Assembly (NCBI GenBank): GCA_963754045.1
Contig: CAVWEN010000002.1
Coordinates: 186,001 to 250,000 of the forward strand
DNA: 64,000 bases
Source of the DNA: JALZKA01 sp963754045
Lineage (GTDB): Bacteria > Actinomycetota > Thermoleophilia > Solirubrobacterales > 70-9
Direction: 5' to 3'
Part shown: piece after piece, positions 25,748 through 33,391 of the stretch
Layout of the letters: each line of letters starts with the position of its first letter
Position numbering within the stretch: position 1 is the stretch's first letter
Translations under genes and position numbers: made by a program
The notes under the pieces: model-generated
Databases searched by the model: none
What the model was told of the DNA's origin: nothing
Seen by the model: the letters and a program-made list of their open reading frames with translations, nothing else

Positions 25748-26812
25748 ATGAGCGACTACTCCCGGATTGCCGATCTGCCGATCGAGATCGACGGCTACGA
25801 GCTGGCCGACAACGACGCCAAGGTCTCCGAGGACTGGACCCGCCCGTCCACCCTCGTGCAGATCAGCGGCAGAGGTGAGACGGGCATTGGGGAGGACGTC
25901 GTCTACGAAGACCTCGACCACATCGCCAACCGCGACCTCGGCCCCCGCTTCGACCTCACCGGCAAGCGCACTCTCGGCGAGCTGTGCGAGCTGATCGGCT
26001 CGCTCGACCTGTTTGAAGGCGCGCCGCCCGAGCGCGAGCCCTCCCGTTTCTACCGCCGCTGGGCATTCGAGTCTGCCGCACTAGACCTCGCGCTGCGCCA
26101 GAACGGGCTGGCGCTCCACGAGGCGGTTGGGCGCGATCCCAAGCCCGTTCGGTTCGTTTGCTCGACCCGGCTGTCCTCTTACGAGGAGGGCGCGCCGTCG
26201 AGCACCGACGCCCTGCGCAACCGCCTGCAGAAGTACCCGGGCCTCGAGTTCAAGCTCGACCCCGAGAACGATTGGACGCCGGAGCTGATCGCCCAGATCG
26301 CCGAGACGGCCCCGGTTCGCACCCTCGATCTGAAGGGCTACTACGGGGGCACGATCGTGGCCGTGGAGACCGACCCCGAGCTGTACAGCGCGGTGGCCAA
26401 GCGGTTTCCGGAGGCCTATCTCGAGGATCCGGACCTAAACGAGGAGACCCGGGCGGTGCTGGAACCCCATTGGGACCGCGTCACCTTCGACGCCCCCCTT
26501 CACTCCGTTGCAGATATCCGCGAACTGGCGCCGCCGAAGGCCATCAACTCGAAGCCGTCGCGCTGGGGCTCGCTGGAGGAACTGTTCGCCGTTTACGAGC
26601 ACTGCGAGCGCGAGGGGCTGGCGATCTACGGCGGCGGACAGGGCGAGGTGGGCCTCGGTCGCGGACAAATCCAGTACCTGGCGTCGCTCTATCACCCCGA
26701 CACGCCGAACGACACGGCGCCCTCGGGCTACAACGATCCGGCCGTGCCCTCAGGCCTGCCGCCAAGCCCGCTCGAGCCGGCGCCGAGTGAGACCGGCTTC
26801 CGCTGGGGCTAG
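25748..26812 (+). CDS. enolase-superfamily enzyme (mandelate racemase / OSBS-like)
   Basis: 354 aa from the ATG at 25748. An N-terminal capping domain (DLPIEIDGYELADNDAKV) and a TIM barrel. The barrel has FKLDPENDW (catalytic Lys strand), LDLKGYY, YLEDPD and FDAPLH at the ends of successive strands, the positions of the three metal ligands, and INSKPSRWGSLEELF with the second Lys. A His/Gly-rich loop (GGGQGEVGLGRGQI) closes the barrel. The reaction is abstraction of a proton alpha to a carboxylate; the substrate is unknown. Separate from UspA by 31 bases. Confidence 0.72.
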   Translation: MSDYSRIADLPIEIDGYELADNDAKVSEDWTRPSTLVQISGRGETGIGEDVVYEDLDHIANRDLGPRFDLTGKRTLGELCELIGSLDLFEGAPPEREPSRFYRRWAFESAALDLALRQNGLALHEAVGRDPKPVRFVCSTRLSSYEEGAPSSTDALRNRLQKYPGLEFKLDPENDWTPELIAQIAETAPVRTLDLKGYYGGTIVAVETDPELYSAVAKRFPEAYLEDPDLNEETRAVLEPHWDRVTFDAPLHSVADIRELAPPKAINSKPSRWGSLEELFAVYEHCEREGLAIYGGGQGEVGLGRGQIQYLASLYHPDTPNDTAPSGYNDPAVPSGLPPSPLEPAPSETGFRWG

Positions 26813-27219
26813 GCCCCTGCTTCGGCCAGTGCCTTCTTCCACTCCCTGGCCTTCTTGCGGCCGGTCAGCATCGACATGGTCTGGGAGATCGAGCCGCCCG
26901 AGGGGTAGTCGTAGGAGACGACCCACTTCCGGCCTTCCGGATTGCGGACGATCATCAGCGCGCCGCCCCCGGTGAGCGGCCACGAGACCTCGCATTCGGA
27001 GAGCGCGTAGTCGAAGGCGGCAACCGTCTCGCCGCCGAGGATGCGCGTCGCGAGGTCGTCGGCGCCAAGCTCCTTCTCAAGCCAGCCGAGGGTTGCCTCG
27101 GCGGCCATCTCGTCGAGTGTGAACGAGATCCGGTCCTCGTCGAGCGACAACGCCCCCGACACCGGGAAGGGGTTGAAGCGACTCTGCAGCAGCCAAGCTT
27201 GGTCCTGACGAATTTCCAC
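26809..27219 (-). CDS. 136-aa hypothetical protein
   Basis: Starts at a GTG preceded by a GAGGAAG-like ribosome site. Soluble, mixed alpha/beta, no signal or membrane segment. The first half reads like a small beta-domain (RFNPFPVSGALSLDEDRISFTLDE), the second has WPLTGGGALMIVRNPEGRKWVVSYDYPSGG and a basic C-terminal helix (RKKAREWKKALAEAG). Its stop overlaps the enolase-superfamily gene by 4 bases in convergent orientation. Not recognised. Confidence 0.6.
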   Translation of the reverse strand: MEIRQDQAWLLQSRFNPFPVSGALSLDEDRISFTLDEMAAEATLGWLEKELGADDLATRILGGETVAAFDYALSECEVSWPLTGGGALMIVRNPEGRKWVVSYDYPSGGSISQTMSMLTGRKKAREWKKALAEAGA

Positions 27220-27328
27220 GACCGCTTCCTCTCTCCGCGGGATGCCCGCCCCGAACGCGAAATGGTCTCACAGTCGGACGGGTCGAAGGAAGGCAAGCCG
27301 AATCCGAGGCTTTCTCTACGCTGGCGCC

Positions 27329-27856
27329 ATGAGCAAGTTCGCCAGCGCCCTGAACGACCACATCCCCAACGAGTTCGCCGCCGCGCAGCAGTACCTCGCC
27401 GCCGCCGTCTACTACGAGGACCTGACTATGCCGCGCCTGGCGGCGTTCTTCTATCGCCAGGCACTGGAGGAGCGCAACCACGCGATGATGATCGTGCGCT
27501 ACCTGCTCGACATCGAGGCCGACGTGACGATTCCGGGGATCGGCGCGCCTCGCGTGGAATTCACCGACCTGGTCGATCCGGTTCGGATGGCGCTCGAGCA
27601 GGAGCGCAAGGTCACCACGCAGTTCAACGAGCTGACCGCAATCGCGCGCGCCGAGAATGAGTTTCAGGGCGAGCAGTTCCTGCAGTGGTTCCTCGCCGAG
27701 CAGGTCGAGGAGGTCTCGCTGATGGGGGACCTCCTGATGGTGGTCGAGCGGGGCGCCAACCACCCACTCGAGATCGAGGAGTTCCTCGCCCGCGAGAGCT
27801 TCGGCGAAGGTGGCGAGGACGGTGGCGGGCCGGCGGTCGCGGGCGGGGCGGTCTAG
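27329..27856 (+). CDS. ferritin (iron storage, non-heme)
   Basis: 175 aa from the ATG at 27329. Four-helix bundle with the ferroxidase ligands: Glu in NEFAAAQQY, Glu-x-x-His in EERNHAMM and Glu residues in EQVEEVSL. It belongs to the bacterial Ftn type rather than bacterioferritin, since no haem Met is obvious. The last 20 residues are a Gly/Ala/Glu-rich tail (GEGGEDGGGPAVAGG) unlike the core and probably disordered. It oxidises and stores Fe2+. Confidence 0.9.
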   Translation: MSKFASALNDHIPNEFAAAQQYLAAAVYYEDLTMPRLAAFFYRQALEERNHAMMIVRYLLDIEADVTIPGIGAPRVEFTDLVDPVRMALEQERKVTTQFNELTAIARAENEFQGEQFLQWFLAEQVEEVSLMGDLLMVVERGANHPLEIEEFLARESFGEGGEDGGGPAVAGGAV

Positions 27857-27862
27857 TAGCTC

Positions 27863-29245
27863 TCAGACACGTCTGATCCCGGCCACCTCCGGCCACTGGT
27901 TGCCGATGATCGTCGAGAACACGCTGGCGCGCCTGCGGTCCTTGAGCGGCACCGAGAGGAGCGTCTCCAAGATCACGCGCGAATTGAGTGGCGCATGAGT
28001 GTCGAAGGCGATGTCACTCTCGAGGATCAAACAGCCGTGCCAGCACTGAATGCGGTGCTCCCAGTGAAAAAGTTCGAGCAGATCGATCTCCTCGACTTCC
28101 CAGAAGGACACCGCGTCCGCCCACTCGTCGAACGCCGCGACACTCTCGACGTCGTGGCGCATCCCCTTCCAAGTTCGTGCCATGTGCGCGGGCTTTGTGA
28201 ATGGCAGATCGCGACCGTGCTTGTCCAGGCCCCGACGAGCGACCTCGGCGATGTTCGACCGCACGTGAATCGTCTCCTGCGAGAACTCCCTGCGGTAGGC
28301 GGCGGCGAGGACGAAGAGGTGCTGAAGGAACGTGTTCTCCGCGAGTGCCCGCATGATGCGCTCGTCCTCGCCGGCTGAGTCTGCCGGAAGCTCGATCACG
28401 CGATGGGTGATGCCCGCCGCATCCGCGATCGTCCTCGCGACGGCCAGATCGTCCTCGTTCGCCGGGTTGCCCGGCGCGCAGTAGGTGAAGAAGTCAAGAT
28501 CGCCGGCCACCTCACGGCTGGCGGCGAGCGTTGTCCGGCTATCCAACCCCCCCGTCAGCGAGACGGCAACCGGGCGGCCGGTGTCCACCAGAAAGCGCAT
28601 CTGCCCCGAGGTGAGCTCGGTGACGATGCCTGCGGCCTCATCGACCGCGCGCTCGCCGAGTTGCGCCCGGGGCCAGACCCGCCGGACGTCGCCGCCGTCC
28701 AGGGACAGCGCGGTGTTCGGGGTGAGAAACACGACCTCGCGCCACGGGGTGAGCCGGCCGGGATAGTGAAAGATGCCGCGGGGAAAGCGGGGGTGGCGCA
28801 GGAACGTGTAGCGCGCCCGACCCGCCGCGGCCAGCCGAGCGAGCAGCGGGGCGTGCGAAGCGGCCATCAGCTCACCGGATCTGGTGAAAAAGCACGTTCG
28901 CATGCCCGTGGCGTCGGTCATGACGTGGGGCTGCCCTCCACCGCGCGACCAGACGATCAGATGGCGACCGGACCAACCATCGATCACATCGAGGAACGCG
29001 TTCTCGCCGACCCCTAGGGCCGCAGCGGCGACGCGGACTGCGACCTGACCATCGACCCACGAAGCGGTGTCGAGAGCGAACCCGAGCACCGCGACGCGGG
29101 CAGTGCCGGATCGTGCCGAGTGGAAGGGCACACGGGTGTCGTGGGCGAGCGTCCAGTCACCGATCTCCCGACGGATCCAGTCCGCATGAGGAGCATCCCC
29201 AGCGCGCGTGATCGTGAAGCCGCGGGCGAACAGCGGCTCGTCCAC
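27863..29245 (-). CDS. asparagine-synthetase-like ATP-PP-loop enzyme lacking the amidotransferase Cys (copy 1)
   Basis: 460 aa from the GTG at 29245, chosen because VDEPLFARGF matches the N-terminus of the sister gene. The first ~170 residues resemble an Ntn/GATase-II fold (GRHLIVWSR, VMTDATGMRTCFF) but there is no Cys at position 2, so glutamine hydrolysis is not expected. The PP-loop SLTGGLDS is at 229-236 and binds ATP for substrate adenylation, as in Asn synthetase, beta-lactam synthetase and lasso-peptide cyclase. The usual GGDELFGGY loop is replaced. It follows its paralogue with an 11-base gap. Product unknown. Confidence 0.7.
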   Translation of the reverse strand: MDEPLFARGFTITRAGDAPHADWIRREIGDWTLAHDTRVPFHSARSGTARVAVLGFALDTASWVDGQVAVRVAAAALGVGENAFLDVIDGWSGRHLIVWSRGGGQPHVMTDATGMRTCFFTRSGELMAASHAPLLARLAAAGRARYTFLRHPRFPRGIFHYPGRLTPWREVVFLTPNTALSLDGGDVRRVWPRAQLGERAVDEAAGIVTELTSGQMRFLVDTGRPVAVSLTGGLDSRTTLAASREVAGDLDFFTYCAPGNPANEDDLAVARTIADAAGITHRVIELPADSAGEDERIMRALAENTFLQHLFVLAAAYRREFSQETIHVRSNIAEVARRGLDKHGRDLPFTKPAHMARTWKGMRHDVESVAAFDEWADAVSFWEVEEIDLLELFHWEHRIQCWHGCLILESDIAFDTHAPLNSRVILETLLSVPLKDRRRASVFSTIIGNQWPEVAGIRRV

Positions 29246-29256
29246 AGAATCGAAAC

Positions 29257-30645
29257 TCAAGCGAGCTCGGCAGTTCGGAACTCCGCCAGGGCGGGCCACT
29301 CCGCCTCAATGATCGCTTCGAACACACGGGCGAGGCGGCGATCCTCCGTCGAGACCGACAGCAGAGCCTCCAGAACGGCCCGCGAGTTGAATACGGAGTG
29401 CGAGTCGAACGCAACGTCGCTTTCGAGCAGCAAGCGGCCGATCCAGCAAGACAGTCGATGCTCCCAATGGAAGAGGTCGAGGTGATCGACCTCGGCGACC
29501 TCCCAGAAACCCACGGCTTCGGTCCACTCGTCGAACGCCGCGACGGCTTCCACGTCGTCGCGCATCGCGTTCCAGGTTCTCGCGATGTGCGCGGGACTTG
29601 TGAACCGCATCCCGCGACCCTCCTTGTCGAAGCGGCGCTGTCCGACCTCGGCGACGTTCGAACGAACGTGGATCGTGTTCTGCGAGAACTCCCTTCGATA
29701 GGCCACGGCGAGCCAGTGGAGGTGTTCGATGAACGAGCCCTGCTGCAGTGCGCGCATGGTCTCCTCGTCCCTCTTGTCCGAATCGGCCTCGATGGTGACG
29801 ATGCGATGGGCGAGTCCGAGCGCCGCGGCGATTGCCTGTGCGATCTCTGCGTCTTCCTCGTTTGCCGGATCGCCGGGCGCGCAGTAGGTAAAGCACTCGA
29901 TACGGTCCGAGATCTCCCGCGCGGCGGCGAGCGTGGTCCGGCTGTCGATGCCGCCTGTCAGCGACACGACCAGGGGACGGCCGGAATCGGCAAGGAACTT
30001 CATCTGCCCCGAGATGAGCTCCGCGGCGCGCTCGGCCGCTTCGTCGACCGAGCGCTCGACGATCGGGCGGCGAGGCCAGACCCGCCGCACCGTGCCGGTG
30101 GCGAGCGCGAGGGCCGTGTTGGCCGTGAGGAAGACGATTTCGCGCCACGGGGTGATCCGCCCGGGGTATGAAGAGGCGCGTCGCCAGCGCGGGCTGCGGA
30201 CGAAAGAATGCTGGGCACGAGTGGCACGGGTCATCCCCGCCAGCAACGGGGCGTGAGAGGCGAGCATCAACTCGCCCGACCTGGTGAAAAAGCACGTGCG
30301 CATCCCGACCGCATCGGTCATCACGTGGGGCTGTGCGCCGTCGCGAGACCAGCAGATGAGGTGGCGCCCTGCCCAGGCGTCGATCACGTCGAAGAACTCA
30401 GCCTCGCCCTTGGTCAGTGCCGCCGCGGCACGGGATGCGGCCTCCTGGCCATCCGTCCACGTTTCGGTGTCGAGCGACAATCCGAGCACCGCAACCTCGG
30501 CCGAGCCGGAACGAGCGGAGTGGAAGGGCACGCGGTCATCGTGCGCGAGTTGCCAAGCGCCGACCTCGCGGGTGGTCCAACCCTGCCGGGGCGCGTGGGG
30601 CCCGCGCTTGAGTGTGAATCCGCGGGCGAACAACGGATCGTCCAT
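29257..30645 (-). CDS. asparagine-synthetase-like ATP-PP-loop enzyme lacking the amidotransferase Cys (copy 2)
   Basis: 462 aa from the ATG at 30645 (MDDPLFARGF). Clear paralogue of the next gene: same Ntn-like domain without Cys2, same GRHLICWSR and DAVGMRTCFF segments, PP-loop SLTGGIDSRTT near 234, and HVRSNVAEVGQRR later. The C-terminal portion ends with FDSHSVFNSRAVLEALLSV, the region that in Asn synthetase contacts the substrate Asp. It sits 11 bases downstream of an NTF2-like gene, so three genes form one transcript. Longer upstream frames overlap that gene and were rejected. Confidence 0.7.
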   Translation of the reverse strand: MDDPLFARGFTLKRGPHAPRQGWTTREVGAWQLAHDDRVPFHSARSGSAEVAVLGLSLDTETWTDGQEAASRAAAALTKGEAEFFDVIDAWAGRHLICWSRDGAQPHVMTDAVGMRTCFFTRSGELMLASHAPLLAGMTRATRAQHSFVRSPRWRRASSYPGRITPWREIVFLTANTALALATGTVRRVWPRRPIVERSVDEAAERAAELISGQMKFLADSGRPLVVSLTGGIDSRTTLAAAREISDRIECFTYCAPGDPANEEDAEIAQAIAAALGLAHRIVTIEADSDKRDEETMRALQQGSFIEHLHWLAVAYRREFSQNTIHVRSNVAEVGQRRFDKEGRGMRFTSPAHIARTWNAMRDDVEAVAAFDEWTEAVGFWEVAEVDHLDLFHWEHRLSCWIGRLLLESDVAFDSHSVFNSRAVLEALLSVSTEDRRLARVFEAIIEAEWPALAEFRTAELA

Positions 30646-30656
30646 GGCCGCTGATC

Positions 30657-31139
30657 TCAAGCGGGATGGTCGGCCCGGAAGCCGGCCAGCTCGGAGGCAG
30701 CGTTCGAGCGGATCTTCGAGCGCAGCAACGGCGTCCAGCCGAGCACCAAGCCGGGGATCCCCAGCGCCTGGCGCGACCAGCGCCAGAAATCGAAATCGTC
30801 GTGCTGTTCGGTGATGAAGCCGGATTCGTCGAACCGAAACTGCGAACGCACCCGGTTCTCGACCTTGTTGCCCGTGGCCCCGAAGGTGTAGGTCGCGATC
30901 CAGAAGGCGCTCCCCGTCGACTCGTCGGCGCCAACCTCCGGCAACTCGACGCTGAGGTCGGTCGCGCGGGAGGTCAGCATGCGCCACATGTCGCCCGCCT
31001 GCGATCCGTGCAGGTCGGGAAACACGGGATCCGCGAAGGTCGCGTCAGTTGCGTAGCACGCGGCCATCGCCTCGCCGTCGTGGCGGCCCAGACCGTCGTA
31101 GAGGGCGCGGATCGTCTGTTCGTTGCGCTCGGCCGACAT
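30657..31139 (-). CDS. NTF2/SnoaL-like domain protein
   Basis: 160 aa. The N-terminal helix-strand pattern (NEQTIRALYDGLGRHDGEAMAACYATDATFADPVFPDLHG) is the classic SnoaL-2/ketosteroid-isomerase-type fold, a cone-shaped pocket used by cyclases, isomerases and hydratases, or as a binding domain. There is no signal peptide. It is the first gene of the operon with the two asparagine-synthetase-like enzymes, so it may handle their substrate or product. The last 40 residues are helical (ALGIPGLVLGWTPLLRSKI). Confidence 0.72.
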   Translation of the reverse strand: MSAERNEQTIRALYDGLGRHDGEAMAACYATDATFADPVFPDLHGSQAGDMWRMLTSRATDLSVELPEVGADESTGSAFWIATYTFGATGNKVENRVRSQFRFDESGFITEQHDDFDFWRWSRQALGIPGLVLGWTPLLRSKIRSNAASELAGFRADHPA

Positions 31140-31166
31140 CGCGGGCGAGCCTAACGATGCAGGGGT

Positions 31167-31706
31167 CTAGCCGCCGGGAAAGACCAGTCCGTGCTCCTCA
31201 CAGATCCCTGGGATCGACTCGGGGTCCATCTCGAGTCCGTAGGCGACCGCGAGCTCTTGGAGTCGTTCGAAGTCAGGCGGGCCGTCCCCGGTAAAGAGCT
31301 CACTAATCTCATCGAAGTACGACTCAAAGCCGCCCGGAGCGATGATCTCGAGGATCCGGCACTCGGTGTCGCCGGCGTTCCAGAAGGTGTGCCACTGGTC
31401 GCGCGGCTTGAAAACGAAATCGCCCACCTCGGCGTGTACGACGTCGTCGCCGAGGAGCGCACCCATCCTCCCCTCGAGCACGAAGCTGTACTCGTCCTCG
31501 CGGGAGTGCTTGTGAAGCGGCGCAGCGAGAGAGCGGGCGGGCATCGGGTGCTCGACGAGTGAGAAGTCACCGCCCGTCTCCTCGGCCCACGCCATGAAGC
31601 GAACGCCGATCGTGTCAAGCATGACCGCCTTGCCGTCTGCGGGCCCGAGTTTGCGTGGCCCCTGGGTGTGATCGAAGCGGGTTCGGGTCTCTGCGGTTGC
31701 GTCCAT
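31167..31706 (-). CDS. cupin-domain protein
   Basis: 179 aa with one double-stranded beta-helix. Cupin motif 1 is PLHKHSREDEYSFVLEGRM (two His and a Glu as metal ligands), motif 2 PRDQWHTFWNAG (third His). The C-terminal 50 residues are helical and may cap the barrel (ELFTGDGPPDFERLQELAVAYGLE). Either a metal-dependent dioxygenase/isomerase or a small-ligand binder. It is divergent from a TetR regulator with which it shares an 85-base control region. Confidence 0.8.
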   Translation of the reverse strand: MDATAETRTRFDHTQGPRKLGPADGKAVMLDTIGVRFMAWAEETGGDFSLVEHPMPARSLAAPLHKHSREDEYSFVLEGRMGALLGDDVVHAEVGDFVFKPRDQWHTFWNAGDTECRILEIIAPGGFESYFDEISELFTGDGPPDFERLQELAVAYGLEMDPESIPGICEEHGLVFPGG

Positions 31707-31721
31707 GTCGCGATTCCTTTT

Positions 31722-31790
31722 CGTTGAACAGTAGTGTCGTATGAATATGTATCACGTATCTGGGCCATCTGTCAAACTTCATCGAACAGC
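31722..31790. promoter_or_regulatory. divergent promoter region with flanking repeats between cupin and TetR genes
   Basis: On the minus strand a perfect TTGACA box lies at 31770-31775 with a TACATA-like -10 about 18 bases on, directed at the cupin gene. On the plus strand a TTGAAC box at 31724-31729 has a TATGTA-like box about 16 bases later, directed at the TetR gene. The 10-base direct repeats CGTTGAACAG (31722-31731) and CATCGAACAG (31780-31789) sit at the two ends. The stretch is AT-rich for this chromosome. TetR autoregulation here is likely but inferred. Confidence 0.45.
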
Positions 31791-31791
31791 T

Positions 31792-32403
31792 ATGTCTAAT
31801 CAAAAGACGAAGCGGCCCTACCGCAAGCGCGCACGCAAGGAACAGGAGGCGGCCACACGCCGGCGGATTGCCGAAGCCGCGATGGAGCTGCACGGCTCGA
31901 TCGGCCCAGCCCGCACGACCCTCAGCGGGGTCGCCGAGCGGGCCCGGGTCCAGCGCGCGACGCTGTACCGGCACTTCCCGGACGAAGAGTCCTTGTTCAT
32001 GGCCTGCTCGGCGCACTGGATGTCGCTCCACCCGCCCCCCGACGCCGCGGCATGGTCCGAGATCGCCGACCCGCAGGAGCGTCTCGCCCGTGCTCTGACC
32101 GACCTCTATGCGTGGTACGCCTCCGACGAGGCGATGTTCGTGAACGTCTTCCGCGACGCCGCCGTGATGCCCTCCATGCAGCGCGTCGTGTCGAACCGCA
32201 TGGCGGCGTTCGACGCCATGCTCACCACACTGCTGAAGGGGCGCCCGGTACGGGGCCGGCACCGCTACCGCGTTCGGGCCGCCACCCAGCACGCGATTGC
32301 CTTCCCCACCTGGCACTCGCTGAGCCGCCAAGGAGGTCTGAGCGACGATGAGGCCATCGCGCTGATGCTCGCGACGGTCTCGGCGGCTGTGGAAGGTGCC
32401 TAG
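31792..32403 (+). CDS. TetR/AcrR family transcriptional regulator
   Basis: 203 aa from the ATG at 31792; an upstream in-frame ATG at 31741 lies within the promoter region. A basic arm (KTKRPYRKRARKEQEA) leads into the TetR HTH: TRRRIAEAAMELHGSIGPARTTLSGVAERARVQRATLYRHFPDEESLF, with the recognition helix VQRATLYRHF. The remaining residues form the helical ligand domain. It probably represses itself and the divergent cupin gene. Confidence 0.88.
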   Translation: MSNQKTKRPYRKRARKEQEAATRRRIAEAAMELHGSIGPARTTLSGVAERARVQRATLYRHFPDEESLFMACSAHWMSLHPPPDAAAWSEIADPQERLARALTDLYAWYASDEAMFVNVFRDAAVMPSMQRVVSNRMAAFDAMLTTLLKGRPVRGRHRYRVRAATQHAIAFPTWHSLSRQGGLSDDEAIALMLATVSAAVEGA

Positions 32404-32415
32404 GGACGGGAGGGA

Positions 32416-32489
<74 letters not shown>

Positions 32490-32540
32490 GGCGGCAAGTC
32501 AGTCTAGGGAGCCAGTTCCGCAGCCTCTAGGGTGCCGGTC

Positions 32541-33338
32541 GTGCGCCTGGTGACGTATCTGACCGAACGCGGCCCGAGGGCCGGTGTCCTGACGCCCGAG
32601 GATCTCGTGATCGACGCCGAAGTGTCGATGCGCGAACTGCTCGTTTCGCGCGACTTCCCGCAGGGTGAGGGTACGCCGTTGGCGGACGTGGCGCTCCTCC
32701 CGCCGGTCCCCGATCCGGAGAAGATCATCTGTATCGGTCTCAACTACGGCGCTCATGCCGCGGAGACGAATCAGGAGACCCCATCCGTGCCGACCGTCTT
32801 CGCCAAGTTTCGCAACGCGCTCGCCGCCCCGGGCGCTGCGGTGAGCCTGCCTGCCGCCAGCGAGAAGGTGGACTACGAGGCGGAGGTGTGCATCGTGATC
32901 GGCCGACGGGCGAAGGAGATCCGCGAGGAGGACGCCCTCAGCCATGTCGCCGGCTTCACGCTGCTGAACGATCTCTCGGCCCGCGATCTCCAGCTCGCGA
33001 CGACGCAGTGGATCTCGGGCAAATCGTTCGACGGTGCAGCACCCTGCGGGCCATGGATCACTACAGCCGACGAGGTCGCCCACGACGACATCTCCTTCTC
33101 GCTGACACTGAACGGTGCGGAAATGCAGGCTTCGTCCACCGCGGACCTGATCTTCGGCGCGCCTGAGCTGGTCGCCCACCTCTCGAACCTGATGACGCTC
33201 GAGCCCGGCGACCTGATCTCGACCGGGACCCCATCGGGAGTCGGGATCGCCCGCAGGCCGAGCGTGTGGCTGAGGCCCGGCGACGAGATCGTGATCGACT
33301 CGCCCGAACTCGGCGCCCTGCGCACGTCAATTACCTGA
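32541..33338 (+). CDS. fumarylacetoacetate hydrolase (FAH) family protein
   Basis: 265 aa from the GTG at 32541 (AGGG-like ribosome site 8 bases before; the GTG at 32532 would add 3 residues). The C-terminal FAH fold is complete: CIGLNYGAHAAE, the metal site VDYEAEVCIVIG, FTLLNDLSARDLQ, GKSFDGAAPCGPWI and TPSGVG. Homologues include fumarylpyruvate hydrolase, oxaloacetate tautomerase/decarboxylase and FAHD1. The short N-terminal domain matches the YcgM/FAHD1 class rather than true FAH. Exact substrate unknown. Confidence 0.85.
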   Translation: MRLVTYLTERGPRAGVLTPEDLVIDAEVSMRELLVSRDFPQGEGTPLADVALLPPVPDPEKIICIGLNYGAHAAETNQETPSVPTVFAKFRNALAAPGAAVSLPAASEKVDYEAEVCIVIGRRAKEIREEDALSHVAGFTLLNDLSARDLQLATTQWISGKSFDGAAPCGPWITTADEVAHDDISFSLTLNGAEMQASSTADLIFGAPELVAHLSNLMTLEPGDLISTGTPSGVGIARRPSVWLRPGDEIVIDSPELGALRTSIT

Positions 33339-33391
33339 AGTCCTGACGTGTGAGCCAGGGCGGTCTCTCGTTCGTAGGAACGAGGACAACC

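Noticed and set aside
29257..30987. Longer start for the second asparagine-synthetase-like gene
   Set aside because: Extra N-terminal residues overlap the NTF2-like gene in another frame and are absent from the paralogue, so the ATG at 30645 was used.
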